Source: Gemmatimonadota bacterium (lineage in GTDB: Bacteria; Gemmatimonadota; Gemmatimonadetes; Gemmatimonadales; GWC2-71-9). Taken from it: DNA of 31,631 nucleotides. Below, piece by piece: positions 17,231 through 24,633 of the stretch (position 1 is its first letter; each line of letters starts with the position of its first letter). The position numbers and the translations under genes are program-made. The notes beneath the pieces are model-generated. The model did no database searches. It saw only the letters and a program-made list of their open reading frames with translations, and had not been told where the DNA came from. The stretch covers positions 1 to 31,631 of the forward strand of contig QHUD01000097.1 in NCBI GenBank assembly GCA_003221085.1. The letters are read 5' to 3'.

Positions 17231-18534
17231 TGGGGCGCCCTTCCTTCATATATCGGCTCAGCATCGGGCTCGCGCACCGGGCCCTCCCGTTCGCTGCACG
17301 GTTCGACAAAAAGCTGGCCCGAGGCCTGGATGCGCGCCGCGGGGTGATGGACCGGCTGTCGGCCTGGGGGCGGGCCCACCGCGATCCCAAGCGCCCGCTG
17401 TTGTGGGTGCACGCCCCGTCGGTGGGCGAGGGCCTCCAGGCGAAGCCGGTGCTCGAGGCAGTGCGCGCCGAGGCACCGCACTGGCAGCTGGCCTATACGT
17501 TCTTCTCCCCTTCGGCCGAACGGCTGGCGCGCACGCTGCCGGTCGACGTGGCGGATTACCTGCCGCTCGACCGCCCGGCCGAGGTGAGGGCCGTGCTCGA
17601 GGCGCTCCAGCCCGCGGCGCTGGTGTTCTCGAAGCTCGACGTGTGGCCCGAGCTGACCCTCGCCGCGGCCCAGCGCGGCGTGAAGCTGGGCCTCATCTCC
17701 GCCACCGTGGCGCCGCACAGCTCGCGGCTGCGCTGGCCGGCGCGCGGCTGGGCGGAGCCGGCGTATCGCGCGCTCGAGCGCATCGGCACCATCAGCGCGG
17801 ACGACGGCCGGCGCCTCGAGCAGCTGGGCGCGCGCCCCGGCGCCATCGAGGTCACGGGGGACACGCGCTACGACAGCGTCGCCGAGCGGGCCGAGCGGTT
17901 CGACCGCACGCGCGACCCATTCGCGCGCCTCGCGATCGCGCCGGCCGGCACGTTCACCATCGTTGCCGGGTCCACCTGGCCCGCTGATGAAGCGGTCGTC
18001 CTCCCGGCGTTCGTGGACCTGCTCGCGCAGGTGCCCAGCGCACGGCTCGTCCTGGCGCCCCACGAGCCCAACCCCGATCACCTCGCCGGCATCGCGCAGG
18101 CCGCCAAGCGGCTGGGCCTGCCGCGCCCCGTCCGACTGTCGCAGGTGGAGCACACGTCCTCCGCGCCGGTGATCGTGGTGGATCGCGTGGGGATCCTCGC
18201 CGACCTGTATGCGCTCGCGGACGTCGCGTTCGTCGGAGGCGGGTACCATCGCGCGGGACTCCATTCGGTGCTCGAGCCGGCGGTGTTCGGCGCGCCGGTG
18301 GCGGTGGGACCGCATTGGCACATGAGCCGCGACGCGACGTTGCTAATCGAGCGCGGCGGCGCCGTGGCGCTGACCACCGACGGTCGACAGCAACTGCACT
18401 CGCAGTGGCTCGTGTGGCATCATGACCCGGCGGCCCGGTCCAAGGCGGGGGCGGCCGGGAAACGGCTGGTGCGGGAGGGACGCGGTGCGGCGGAGCGCAC
18501 GACGGCGCTCGTCAAAAAGCTCGTGGGGCGTTAG
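17230..18534 (+). CDS. waaA: 3-deoxy-D-manno-octulosonic acid (Kdo) transferase
   Basis: 434 residues, close to the usual ~425. It is a GT-B glycosyltransferase that adds Kdo to lipid A precursor at the inner face of the cytoplasmic membrane. The N-terminal domain has LLWVHAPSVGEG, with the catalytic Glu of the SVGE motif. The C-terminal donor domain has FVGGGYHRAGLHSVLEPAVFGAPVAVGPHW, the family signature. The enterobacterial METELWPN segment is replaced by SKLDVWPEL, so this is a divergent branch. The N-terminal membrane anchor seen in E. coli is weak here. The ATG overlaps the upstream TGA (TGATG), indicating coupled translation with the DsbA-like gene. It implies a Kdo-containing LPS. Confidence 0.88.
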   Translation: MGRPSFIYRLSIGLAHRALPFAARFDKKLARGLDARRGVMDRLSAWGRAHRDPKRPLLWVHAPSVGEGLQAKPVLEAVRAEAPHWQLAYTFFSPSAERLARTLPVDVADYLPLDRPAEVRAVLEALQPAALVFSKLDVWPELTLAAAQRGVKLGLISATVAPHSSRLRWPARGWAEPAYRALERIGTISADDGRRLEQLGARPGAIEVTGDTRYDSVAERAERFDRTRDPFARLAIAPAGTFTIVAGSTWPADEAVVLPAFVDLLAQVPSARLVLAPHEPNPDHLAGIAQAAKRLGLPRPVRLSQVEHTSSAPVIVVDRVGILADLYALADVAFVGGGYHRAGLHSVLEPAVFGAPVAVGPHWHMSRDATLLIERGGAVALTTDGRQQLHSQWLVWHHDPAARSKAGAAGKRLVREGRGAAERTTALVKKLVGR

Positions 18535-18606
18535 GCGCGGGGCCGTGGGGTCCCGCAGAGCGACTGCGTATTTTTGTCGCGGCGCGGGACCCCGCGGCCC
18601 CGCGCC
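18534..18606. terminator. Long bidirectional hairpin between convergent stop codons
   Basis: 18534-18556 pairs with 18584-18606 over 23 bp with a single G-T wobble; the 27-nt loop contains a nested GCGAC/GTCGC stem and a TTTTT run. The outermost bases are the last base of the waaA TAG and the last base of the TAG of the facing lipoprotein gene, so one structure serves both strands. Confidence 0.75.
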
Positions 18607-18974
18607 TACTGTCCTACCACCACGCCCTCGAACGTCACCGAGCGGGGCACCACCAGCCCCAGCGTCAGCCCGGTGATGAGCAGATCGCTCCACCGGCTCC
18701 GGACTTTGACGCGCAGGCTGCTGATGCGCGTGCCACTCCCGACCTGTCCGGCCAGGACGTCCTCGAGATTCGGCTGCGCCACGGGCACGAGCCCCAGGAG
18801 CAAGTAGACCGCGCGCTTCGTCACTCGGAACGGAGCCCCCGAGTCCGGGCGCGCCGCGCTGCCCGCGAGCGAGACCGGGACGCCGAGATGGCGCGAGTCC
18901 AGCGTGAGCGCGCAGGCGCTCAGCGCGAGGGCCAGCACGAGGACCGACCCCCGCATGTCGAGAAAACGGATCAC
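18606..18974 (-). CDS. Small lipoprotein of unknown function (Bor-like build)
   Basis: 122 residues starting at GTG 18974, five bases after AGGAG. The signal ends at lipobox LSAC (Cys21). The body has a hydrophobic YLLLGLVPV segment, then NLEDVLAGQVGSGTRISSLRV, a basic SRW, and a hydrophobic LLITGLTLGLVVPRSVTFEGVVV end. The pattern of hydrophobic segment, short polar stretch and 'TxGLxxPRxV' end resembles Bor/Iss-type surface lipoproteins, but similarity is only suggestive. A second hydrophobic end may tuck into the membrane. It stands alone between two terminators and next to outer-membrane protein genes. Confidence 0.75.
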   Translation of the reverse strand: MIRFLDMRGSVLVLALALSACALTLDSRHLGVPVSLAGSAARPDSGAPFRVTKRAVYLLLGLVPVAQPNLEDVLAGQVGSGTRISSLRVKVRSRWSDLLITGLTLGLVVPRSVTFEGVVVGQ

Positions 18975-18993
18975 AGGGCTCCTGGAAACGGAC

Positions 18994-19018
18994 GGGGCGC
19001 GCCGGATTGGCGCGCCCC
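18994..19018 (-). terminator. Hairpin after the first outer-membrane barrel gene
   Basis: Perfect 10-bp stem (18994-19003 with 19009-19018) with a 5-nt loop, located 49 nt beyond the stop of the barrel gene at 19068 and just upstream of the small lipoprotein gene. The T-tract on the minus strand is weak (CGTCCGTTTCC), so termination may be partial. Confidence 0.6.
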
Positions 19019-19067
19019 AAAGGTAGCGGCTCCAGTCCGGGTTGTGAACCAGTGGTTACCGTTCCAT

Positions 19068-19721
19068 CTACGGCCGGAGCCCGATGTTGGCGCCGACACC
19101 GAATACGCCGTGTGTCTTCCCGTCGTCGAACTTTTCCGAGTCGTAGGCAAGGTGAACCCCGATCGGGCCAAACCCGAGGTTGCCCCCGATCACCCACCCG
19201 AAGTTGGTTTCGTGGTCCGGAGCGCCCGGCGCCACGCTCGCATAGTGGTGATACCGGACCCCGGGCGAGATGTACGGCTCGACCCTCACGACCGGTATGG
19301 GGAGTGGGACGCTCAACCCCACGGCGGCGTGGGCCGTGGTCTGCACCGGCACGGTGGTCGTGGAAGAGGTGATCTCCAGACTGTGCCCGCCGCCGAACTG
19401 CAGGTTGACGGCGACCGGGATGAGGCTGCCGCCGATCAACCGGAACGCGGCCGCCCCGCCGAAGGTGGTGATGCGCTCGCTGGCCAAGTCGGCCTTCCAG
19501 GACGACACCCCGCCGGTCAGCGTGAACGTGCCCGCCCCGAGCATGATCCGGCCGCCGATGGCGTTACCTCCCCCCGCATCAGTATTGGGCCGACTGTAAT
19601 CCCCGTAGATCGTGAAGCCGGAGCCGGCTGTCGGGTTATTCCACGTCGGCTCGCCGAGCCACTGGGCTGCGGCGGGCGGCGCCAGCAATGCCAATCCGAG
19701 TGTCAACGTTGCGCGTTTCAT
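19068..19721 (-). CDS. Small outer-membrane beta-barrel protein (tandem paralogue 1)
   Basis: 217 residues. A signal peptide ends PPAAAQ; alternating hydrophobic strands follow (SGFTIYGDYSRP, GGRIMLGAGTFTLTGGV, FRLIGGSLIPVAVNLQFGGG, VEPYISPGVRYHHY, NFGWVIGGNLGFG, GVHLAYDSEKF). The size and Gly/aromatic strand pattern suggest an eight- to ten-stranded OmpA/OmpW-like barrel. It is clearly homologous over its whole length to the next gene upstream (19795-20460), sharing WLGEP, IYGDY.RP.TDAG, FRLIGGSLIPV and HLAYDSEKFDDG.THGVFGVG. The SD is GAGAGGGA before the ATG at 19721. Substrate or function is not evident. Confidence 0.85.
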   Translation of the reverse strand: MKRATLTLGLALLAPPAAAQWLGEPTWNNPTAGSGFTIYGDYSRPNTDAGGGNAIGGRIMLGAGTFTLTGGVSSWKADLASERITTFGGAAAFRLIGGSLIPVAVNLQFGGGHSLEITSSTTTVPVQTTAHAAVGLSVPLPIPVVRVEPYISPGVRYHHYASVAPGAPDHETNFGWVIGGNLGFGPIGVHLAYDSEKFDDGKTHGVFGVGANIGLRP

Positions 19722-19794
19722 AGGTCCCTCTCATCGCCTGGACAAAACCGTGCTGGACCAGGGCGCACGGTCCGGCGGAGATGGAGCAAAGGTA

Positions 19795-20460
19795 CTACAG
19801 GCCCATGGGGAGTCGCAGCCCGACGTTCGCACCGACTCCGAACACGCCGTGCGTGGTCCCGTCATCGAACTTTTCGGAGTCGTACGCGAGATGGATCCCC
19901 ACGAGGCCGAAGCCCAGATTCCCCCCGACGACCCACCCGAAGTTCGTCTGGTGATCCAGCGTCCCCGTTGGAACGGCCGAGAGTTTGTGGTAGCGGATCC
20001 CGGGTGAGAAGTACGGCTCGATGCTGATGCCGGGTGTGGGAATCGGCACGCTCAACGCGACGGCGCCGTTCACCGTGGTTTGCGCCGGGAACGTCTGAGT
20101 ACCGGAAGTAACCTCCGCACTGTGTGCAGCGCCGACCTGCAGATTCACGCCGACGGGGATCAAGCTGCCCCCAATCAACCGGAAGGACGCGGTGCCCCCG
20201 TACGATGTCACGCGGCTGTTGAAGCTCTCCGGCTTCCAGGAGGCGACCCCCGCGGTCAACGTCAACGTGCTCAGTCCCAGGGCGACGCGGCCGCCGAACG
20301 CATTGCCCTTCCCGGCGTCGGTGCTGGGCCGCCCGTAGTCCCCGTAAATGGTCAATCCAGTCCCGCTCTTGGGCGTCCACATCGGCTCGCCCAGCCACTG
20401 TGCCGCGGCGGGCGTCGCCAGACAGGCGGCCAATCCCAACGTCAACACTGCGCGCTTCAT
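19795..20460 (-). CDS. Small outer-membrane beta-barrel protein (tandem paralogue 2)
   Basis: 221 residues from ATG 20460, preceded by GGGAGGGGC. Signal peptide MKRAVLTLGLAACLATPAAAQ, then the same strand pattern as the neighbour at 19068-19721; differences cluster in the loops (for example KPESFNSRVTS against KADLASERITT). The pair is a local duplication with 73 nt between them. The frame is open further upstream to 20640 but that stretch has no signal and crosses a repeat. Expected in the outer membrane; role unknown. Confidence 0.85.
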   Translation of the reverse strand: MKRAVLTLGLAACLATPAAAQWLGEPMWTPKSGTGLTIYGDYGRPSTDAGKGNAFGGRVALGLSTLTLTAGVASWKPESFNSRVTSYGGTASFRLIGGSLIPVGVNLQVGAAHSAEVTSGTQTFPAQTTVNGAVALSVPIPTPGISIEPYFSPGIRYHKLSAVPTGTLDHQTNFGWVVGGNLGFGLVGIHLAYDSEKFDDGTTHGVFGVGANVGLRLPMGL

Positions 20461-20475
20461 AGGAGCCCCTCCCGG

Positions 20476-20567
20476 GGAGGTTGGTGAAGGTTGCGGAGGT
20501 TGGGGGAGGTTGTGAAGGGGGAGGACCTCCCAAACCTCCTCCAACCTCCAGAACCTCCACAACCTGC
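20476..20567. repeat. Inverted array of a 9-10 nt AGGTTG-type word (locus a)
   Basis: The plus strand holds four AGGTTG-type units at 9-10 nt spacing (20476-20521). After a 3-nt spacer the reverse complement of a similar array follows (20525-20567). The arms align at roughly 80% identity, with differences mostly in the spacer bases of each unit. It fills the gap between two outer-membrane protein genes on the same strand: one end is 5 nt from the stop at 20573, the other runs up to the Shine-Dalgarno of the gene starting at 20460. Confidence 0.85.
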
Positions 20568-20572
20568 TTTTC

Positions 20573-21193
20573 TCAGTGCACCCACACGGCGCCGATCGAC
20601 ACACCAGTGAACGGGTGATCGCCCAGGCCGCCGGAAACACGCGCGTCGAGCACGCGCGAGAGCCGGAAGTCGGCGCCGACCCCGAAGCCGAACTCCAGGG
20701 CCGAGTGGCTGCCGCTGCCCGCGACGAACCCGACGGTGGGCTGGACGTAGGGCACGATGCTGATCGTCGATCCCTGCGGGTCGACGCGGCGACCGAGCGA
20801 CAGTCCCACGGGAACGAACAGCGTCGAGCCGCCGCTCACGAGGCCGGCCCCCGCGCCGAACACGATGGCGCCGTCGAGCGGGAAGTCGATGGTGTGTGTG
20901 ATCACGCGCTCGCGGCCTTCGACGCCGACGAGCAGCACCGCGTTGCCGGGCCCGCTCGGGTCGAAAATGCCGCCACGCAAGCCGACGTCGAGCGTGCCCC
21001 TCGCGTAGCGGTAGACGCCCTCGAACCCTGTGCCCCCCCCGTCGGGGAAGCTGAACACGGCCCCCAACTCCGATCGCTGAAACGCGCGATAGGGCGCGTT
21101 GAACGAGGGCATGCCCGTCGCCTGCGCCTCGGCCGTTTGCGGGAGGGCCCCTCCTGCCACCACCGCGACCAGCAGCACTACCTCACGCCGCAT
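20573..21193 (-). CDS. Outer-membrane beta-barrel protein, unrelated to its neighbours
   Basis: 206 residues from ATG 21193, with AAGGAG seven bases upstream. Signal peptide ends QTAEAQ. Repeated amphipathic strands (ELGAVFSFPDGGGTGFEGVYRY, GTLDVGLRGGIF, NAVLLVGVEGRE, LFVPVGLSLGRRV, ISIVPYVQPTVGFV, ALEFGFGVGADFRL, VSIGAVWVH) indicate a transmembrane barrel; the end lacks the usual C-terminal Phe. I do not recognise a named family. It stands with three other barrel genes on the same strand. Confidence 0.82.
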   Translation of the reverse strand: MRREVVLLVAVVAGGALPQTAEAQATGMPSFNAPYRAFQRSELGAVFSFPDGGGTGFEGVYRYARGTLDVGLRGGIFDPSGPGNAVLLVGVEGRERVITHTIDFPLDGAIVFGAGAGLVSGGSTLFVPVGLSLGRRVDPQGSTISIVPYVQPTVGFVAGSGSHSALEFGFGVGADFRLSRVLDARVSGGLGDHPFTGVSIGAVWVH

Positions 21194-21280
21194 GTGCGTC
21201 TCCTTGCTTCGATTCGGGTCAGCGTGTGACAGGTACCCAGCCCGACGGTCATCGTTCCGCTTCCATAACCACGAAAAAAT

Positions 21281-21309
21281 GCGGCCCGTCCACCGCGTGG
21301 ACGGGCCGC
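21281..21309 (-). terminator. Strong Rho-independent terminator
   Basis: Perfect 13-bp GC-rich stem (21281-21293 with 21297-21309), 3-nt loop, followed on the minus strand by ATTTTTTC. It lies 14 nt after the stop codon of the barrel gene at 21324 and is the clearest intrinsic terminator of the window. Confidence 0.92.
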
Positions 21310-21323
21310 AAGGGACGACCGAA

Positions 21324-21866
21324 TCAGAAGCGGACGCCGCCCGTGATGATGAAGGTCTTGCCCCCGCCGATCTCCCCGCGAGCCTCCGCGAACGGGATGA
21401 GGTTCGAGCCCCTCACTCTGAACGTGGTGCCGCCGAGCAGGTTCAGGCCCGCTTTCGTATCGGAACCGCTGACAGTCGTCGTCCCGACGGTCGTGCTAAA
21501 GCTCGCGTGGGCGATGTTCAAGCCCCCGCCGCCATAAGGCCGTAGCGAGCTCCTCGCCGGGACGCGGAAGCGATACGCGACGTTGCCGTTGATCTCCCAG
21601 TACTTCACGTTATTCCCGGGAAAGAAATAGTCGAACGACACGATGCCGTCGAGCGGCGTGCCGGGAAACAGGGAGCCCAGGGGGAACACGCCTCGCCCAC
21701 CGATCCCGAAGTCAGGGTCGTTTCCCCAATCGAGTTGCAGCCCGAACGACGGGCGCTGCGCGGAGCGGGGCGCAGGGCGGGCCGCCGGGCGCCGCTGGGC
21801 CGCGAGCTGTGCCGGGATGAACGCCACCGCAGCAAGGAGCAGGGCACTGCCGATCCATTTCCGCAT
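21324..21866 (-). CDS. Outer-membrane beta-barrel protein (opacity-like)
   Basis: 180 residues from ATG 21866, with GGGAGG seven bases upstream. The signal peptide ends AQLAAQ; an Arg/Pro/Ala-rich spacer (RRPAARPAPRSAQRP) precedes strands such as SFGLQLDWG, FGIGGRGVFPLGSLF, GIVSFDYFFPG, WEINGNVAYRF, LRPYGGGGLNIAHASF, AGLNLLGGTTFRV and FIITGGVRF. The final Phe is a typical barrel-assembly signal. It lies just downstream of atpC but is separated by 87 nt with a possible promoter, and it has its own terminator. Function unknown. Confidence 0.85.
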   Translation of the reverse strand: MRKWIGSALLLAAVAFIPAQLAAQRRPAARPAPRSAQRPSFGLQLDWGNDPDFGIGGRGVFPLGSLFPGTPLDGIVSFDYFFPGNNVKYWEINGNVAYRFRVPARSSLRPYGGGGLNIAHASFSTTVGTTTVSGSDTKAGLNLLGGTTFRVRGSNLIPFAEARGEIGGGKTFIITGGVRF

Positions 21867-21928
21867 GTGGGAGCCTCCCCTGTAGGGAACCGTGCAAGGG
21901 CGCGACGAGTGAGGCAAAGGGCCGCACA

Positions 21929-21957
21929 TCGCTAAGAACGATGGTCGGATCTGTCAA
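21929..21957 (-). promoter_or_regulatory. Possible sigma-70 promoter for the barrel gene at 21324-21866
   Basis: A perfect TTGACA (-35; 21952-21957) overlaps the atpC stop codon. A 17-nt spacer leads to TAGCGA (21929-21934), a poor -10. The start codon is 63 nt downstream. The -35 and spacing are good; the -10 makes it tentative. Confidence 0.4.
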
Positions 21958-22202
21958 GCCGCGTCGACCCGAGCGGCCACGATCCGGACGGCGTCGCCGA
22001 CCACCTGGAGGAATCCTCCCGCCACCTGAAAGCGGCTCGCCGCGCTCCCCTGTCGCACCTGCAGCACACCGGTCCCGAGCAACGTCAGGAAGGGCGCGTG
22101 GTGCGGCAGGATGCCCACCTGGCCGTCATACGCCGGCGCAACGACCGCGTCGGCGGACCCATCGAATACTGCCTGCTCGGGCGAAACGACGGTGACATGC
22201 AT
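21954..22202 (-). CDS. atpC: F1 ATP synthase epsilon subunit, short form
   Basis: 82 residues: HVTVVSPEQAVFDGSADAVVAPAYDGQVGILPHHAPFLTLLGTGVLQV, then a short end. This is only the N-terminal beta-sandwich that binds gamma and the c-ring. The C-terminal two-helix domain (total usually ~130-140 residues), which inhibits ATP hydrolysis in many bacteria, is absent. The end looks natural: the stop follows the last strand and I see no continuing helix in another frame. The start may be ATG 22202 or the GTG directly before it (22205), which touches the atpD stop. Last gene of the atpAGDC cluster. Confidence 0.9.
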   Translation of the reverse strand: MHVTVVSPEQAVFDGSADAVVAPAYDGQVGILPHHAPFLTLLGTGVLQVRQGSAASRFQVAGGFLQVVGDAVRIVAARVDAA

Positions 22203-22205
22203 CAC

Positions 22206-23669
22206 TCAGGTCGTGGCCAGACGTTTCGCCTGCTCCAGCGCCTCGTCGATCCCCGCCACCATGTAGAAGGCCTGCTCGGGCAGATGATCGAACTCCCCTG
22301 CCACCACGCGCTCGAACGAGCTGATGGTGTCCTCGAGCTTCACGTACTTGCCCTCGAGGCCCGTGAACTGCGTGGCCACGAAGAACGGCTGCGACAGGAA
22401 GCGCTGCACGCGGCGGGCACGCGCCACCAGCTGCTTGTCTTCCTCGGACAGCTCGTCCATCCCGAGGATCGCGATGATGTCCTGCAGGTCCTTGTAGCGC
22501 TGCAGGATCCGCTGCACCTCGACCGCCACCTTGTAGTGACGCTCCCCCAGGTACTGCACATCCAGAATGCGGGACGACGACGCGAGCGGATCTACGGCGG
22601 GATAGATGCCGAGCTCGAAGATCTGGCGGGACAGCACCACCGTCGCGTCGAGGTGCGAGAACGCGGTCGCGGGCGCCGGATCGGTGAGGTCGTCGGCCGG
22701 GACGTAGATCGCCTGCACCGACGTGATCGAGCCTTTCTTCGTGGAGGTAATCCGCTCCTGCAGCTCGCCCATCTCCGTGGCAAGGGTCGGCTGATAGCCT
22801 ACGGCCGACGGCATCCGCCCGAGCAGCGCCGACACCTCGGAGCCCGCCTGCGTGAACCGGAAGATGTTGTCGATGAACACCAGGACGTCCTGGCCTTCCA
22901 CGTCACGGAAGTACTCGGCCACCGTCAGGCCGGTCAGGCCGACGCGCAGCCGCGCGCCCGGCGGCTCGTTCATCTGGCCGTAGATGAGGGAGCAGGACTT
23001 GAGGACCCCGCTTTCCTTCATTTCCAGGTAGAGGTCGTTCCCCTCGCGAGTGCGTTCCCCCACGCCGCAGAACACCGAGCGGCCGCCGTGGCCCATCGCC
23101 ACGTTGTGAATCAGCTCCTGAATGATGACCGTCTTCCCCACCCCGGCCCCGCCGAACAGGCCGATCTTCCCGCCCTTCACGAACGGGGCGATCAGGTCGA
23201 TGACCTTGATCCCCGTCTCGAATACCTCCGTCTTGGGCTCCAGGTCCACGAACTTCGGCGTCTCGCGATGGATGGGCCAGCGCTCCGCATCGGGAGGGAT
23301 GGGATCGCCTTCGTCCACCGGCTCGCCGAGCACGTTCAGGATGCGGCCCAGCGCCGCCTGGCCCACGGGCACCGTGATCGGCATGCCGGTATCCACGACG
23401 TCCATGCCGCGCACCACGCCGTCGGTCGAGGTCATCGCCACCGCGCGAACCTGGTTGCGCCCGATGTGCTGCTGCACTTCGGCGGTCAACCGGATCGGCG
23501 GGTCGCCGTTGCCGCGATGGTCGATCACCACCGCATTGTAGATCTCCGGCAGGTGCTCCGGCTCGAACTCCACGTCCAGCACCGGGCCGATGACCTGTAC
23601 GACCTTGCCGGTGTTGTGCGTGGTCTCGCCAGCCGGCTGTTTCGGAGCTTCCTTGGTTCGTGTCGCCAT
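22206..23669 (-). CDS. atpD: F1 ATP synthase beta subunit
   Basis: 487 residues, full length. It carries the catalytic nucleotide sites of F1: P-loop GGAGVGKT, GERTREGNDLYLEM, Walker B region VLVFIDNIFRF, and the DELSEEDK (DELSEED) lever. The first ~20 residues are a polar extension (KEAPKQPAGETTHNTG). Start ATG 23669 has GAGGAG four bases upstream, itself adjoining the inverted repeat that fills the 79-nt gap to atpG. Downstream atpC starts immediately. Beta is the only cluster gene whose translation start follows a large hairpin. Confidence 0.97.
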   Translation of the reverse strand: MATRTKEAPKQPAGETTHNTGKVVQVIGPVLDVEFEPEHLPEIYNAVVIDHRGNGDPPIRLTAEVQQHIGRNQVRAVAMTSTDGVVRGMDVVDTGMPITVPVGQAALGRILNVLGEPVDEGDPIPPDAERWPIHRETPKFVDLEPKTEVFETGIKVIDLIAPFVKGGKIGLFGGAGVGKTVIIQELIHNVAMGHGGRSVFCGVGERTREGNDLYLEMKESGVLKSCSLIYGQMNEPPGARLRVGLTGLTVAEYFRDVEGQDVLVFIDNIFRFTQAGSEVSALLGRMPSAVGYQPTLATEMGELQERITSTKKGSITSVQAIYVPADDLTDPAPATAFSHLDATVVLSRQIFELGIYPAVDPLASSSRILDVQYLGERHYKVAVEVQRILQRYKDLQDIIAILGMDELSEEDKQLVARARRVQRFLSQPFFVATQFTGLEGKYVKLEDTISSFERVVAGEFDHLPEQAFYMVAGIDEALEQAKRLATT

Positions 23670-23678
23670 GTGACTCCT

Positions 23679-23750
23679 CAGGTGTCAGGTGTCGGGTGCC
23701 GGGTGTCAGGGGTGCCTGACCTGGCACCCGACACCTGGCACCTGACACCT
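23679..23750. repeat. Inverted array of a CRGGTGY heptamer inside the atp operon (locus b)
   Basis: 23679-23710 contains four heptamer units of the type CAGGTGT/CGGGTGC. After a 4-nt loop the inverted array runs 23715-23750. The best alignment of the arms is nearly perfect over ~25 bp. It occupies essentially the entire atpG-atpD gap, from the atpG TAG to the atpD Shine-Dalgarno. In mRNA it would form a very stable hairpin just before atpD. Confidence 0.92.
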
Positions 23751-24633
23751 AGCCTTTCAACGCTTCCGCGCCGCCGACGATCTCCGCCAGCTCCTGCGTG
23801 ATCTGCGCCTGCCGCGCCCGATTGTAGGTGCGTTGCAGCAGCTCGATGATGTCGCCTGCGTTGTCGGTGGCGTTCTTCATCGCGGTCCGCTGCGCGCCCA
23901 GGAACGCCGCCGCCGTTTCTACGAGTGCCCGGTACACCTGATTGCGCACGTACAGCGGCAGGAGTTGATCCAGTATCGCTTCGGCGGACGGCTTCAGGAT
24001 GTAGTTGGCCACCTTCTGCCGCCCTTTGCCGCCCTCTGCCGCCCGGGGTGGGGCGATGGGGAGGATGCGAAGGGTCGTGGGCGGCGTGGAGACCGCGCTC
24101 TTGAACTGGGCGAAGACGACCTCCACCGCGTCGAGCGCGCCCGACGCGAACTGCGCCATCAGCGGATCCACGATCTCGGGCGCGTGCTCGGCCCGCGGTT
24201 TGTCGCCTATGTCGGTCCGCTGCGACGCCGCCGGCCGCTTCGCGAACTTGAAGTAGGTGATCCCCTTCTTCCCGATCAGGTGCAGGTCGACCTTGGCTCC
24301 CTCGCCCTCGAGCTGCTCGATCCGACGCCGCGCCTCACGGATCAGGTTCGCGTTGAACGCACCGCACAACCCGCGGTTGGCCGTAATGACCACCAGCGCG
24401 ACCCGGCGGCTCGACCCCACGGGCTGGCGCAGCAGGGGAAACCGCTCCCCCAGCTCCGGCGCGTACAGATCGCCCATCACCTCGGCGAGGGCCGCCGCGT
24501 ACGGCCGCGCGGCGATCACGCGGTCCTGGGCGCGCTTCAGCTTGGACGTGGCCACGAGCTCCATCGTCTTCGTGATCTTGCGTGTGCTTTGGACGGACTT
24601 GATGCGGCGGCGCAGCTCGCGGGGCTTGGCCAT
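23749..24633 (-). CDS. atpG: F1 ATP synthase gamma subunit
   Basis: 294 residues. The rotor stalk has the conserved N-terminal helix (ELRRRIKSVQSTRKITKTMELVATSKLKRAQ), the ANRGLCGAFN loop and the C-terminal helix (RTAMKNATDNAGDIIELLQRTYNRARQAQITQELAEIVGGAEAL). The variable linker before the C-terminal helix (residues ~190-210) contains an insertion PRAAEGGKGRQK encoded by a direct decamer repeat. The ATG overlaps the atpA TGA by one base, so the two are coupled. The stop codon forms the edge of the inverted repeat (locus b). Confidence 0.96.
   Translation of the reverse strand: MAKPRELRRRIKSVQSTRKITKTMELVATSKLKRAQDRVIAARPYAAALAEVMGDLYAPELGERFPLLRQPVGSSRRVALVVITANRGLCGAFNANLIREARRRIEQLEGEGAKVDLHLIGKKGITYFKFAKRPAASQRTDIGDKPRAEHAPEIVDPLMAQFASGALDAVEVVFAQFKSAVSTPPTTLRILPIAPPRAAEGGKGRQKVANYILKPSAEAILDQLLPLYVRNQVYRALVETAAAFLGAQRTAMKNATDNAGDIIELLQRTYNRARQAQITQELAEIVGGAEALKG
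24015..24046. repeat. Direct decamer array within atpG
   Basis: Three tandem copies of a 10-nt word, TGCCGCCCTY on the plus strand (third copy ends GG), encode AEGGKGRQK-type residues on the minus strand. Variation between copies is limited to one or two positions. It lies in a tolerant linker of gamma and keeps the frame. Confidence 0.75.
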
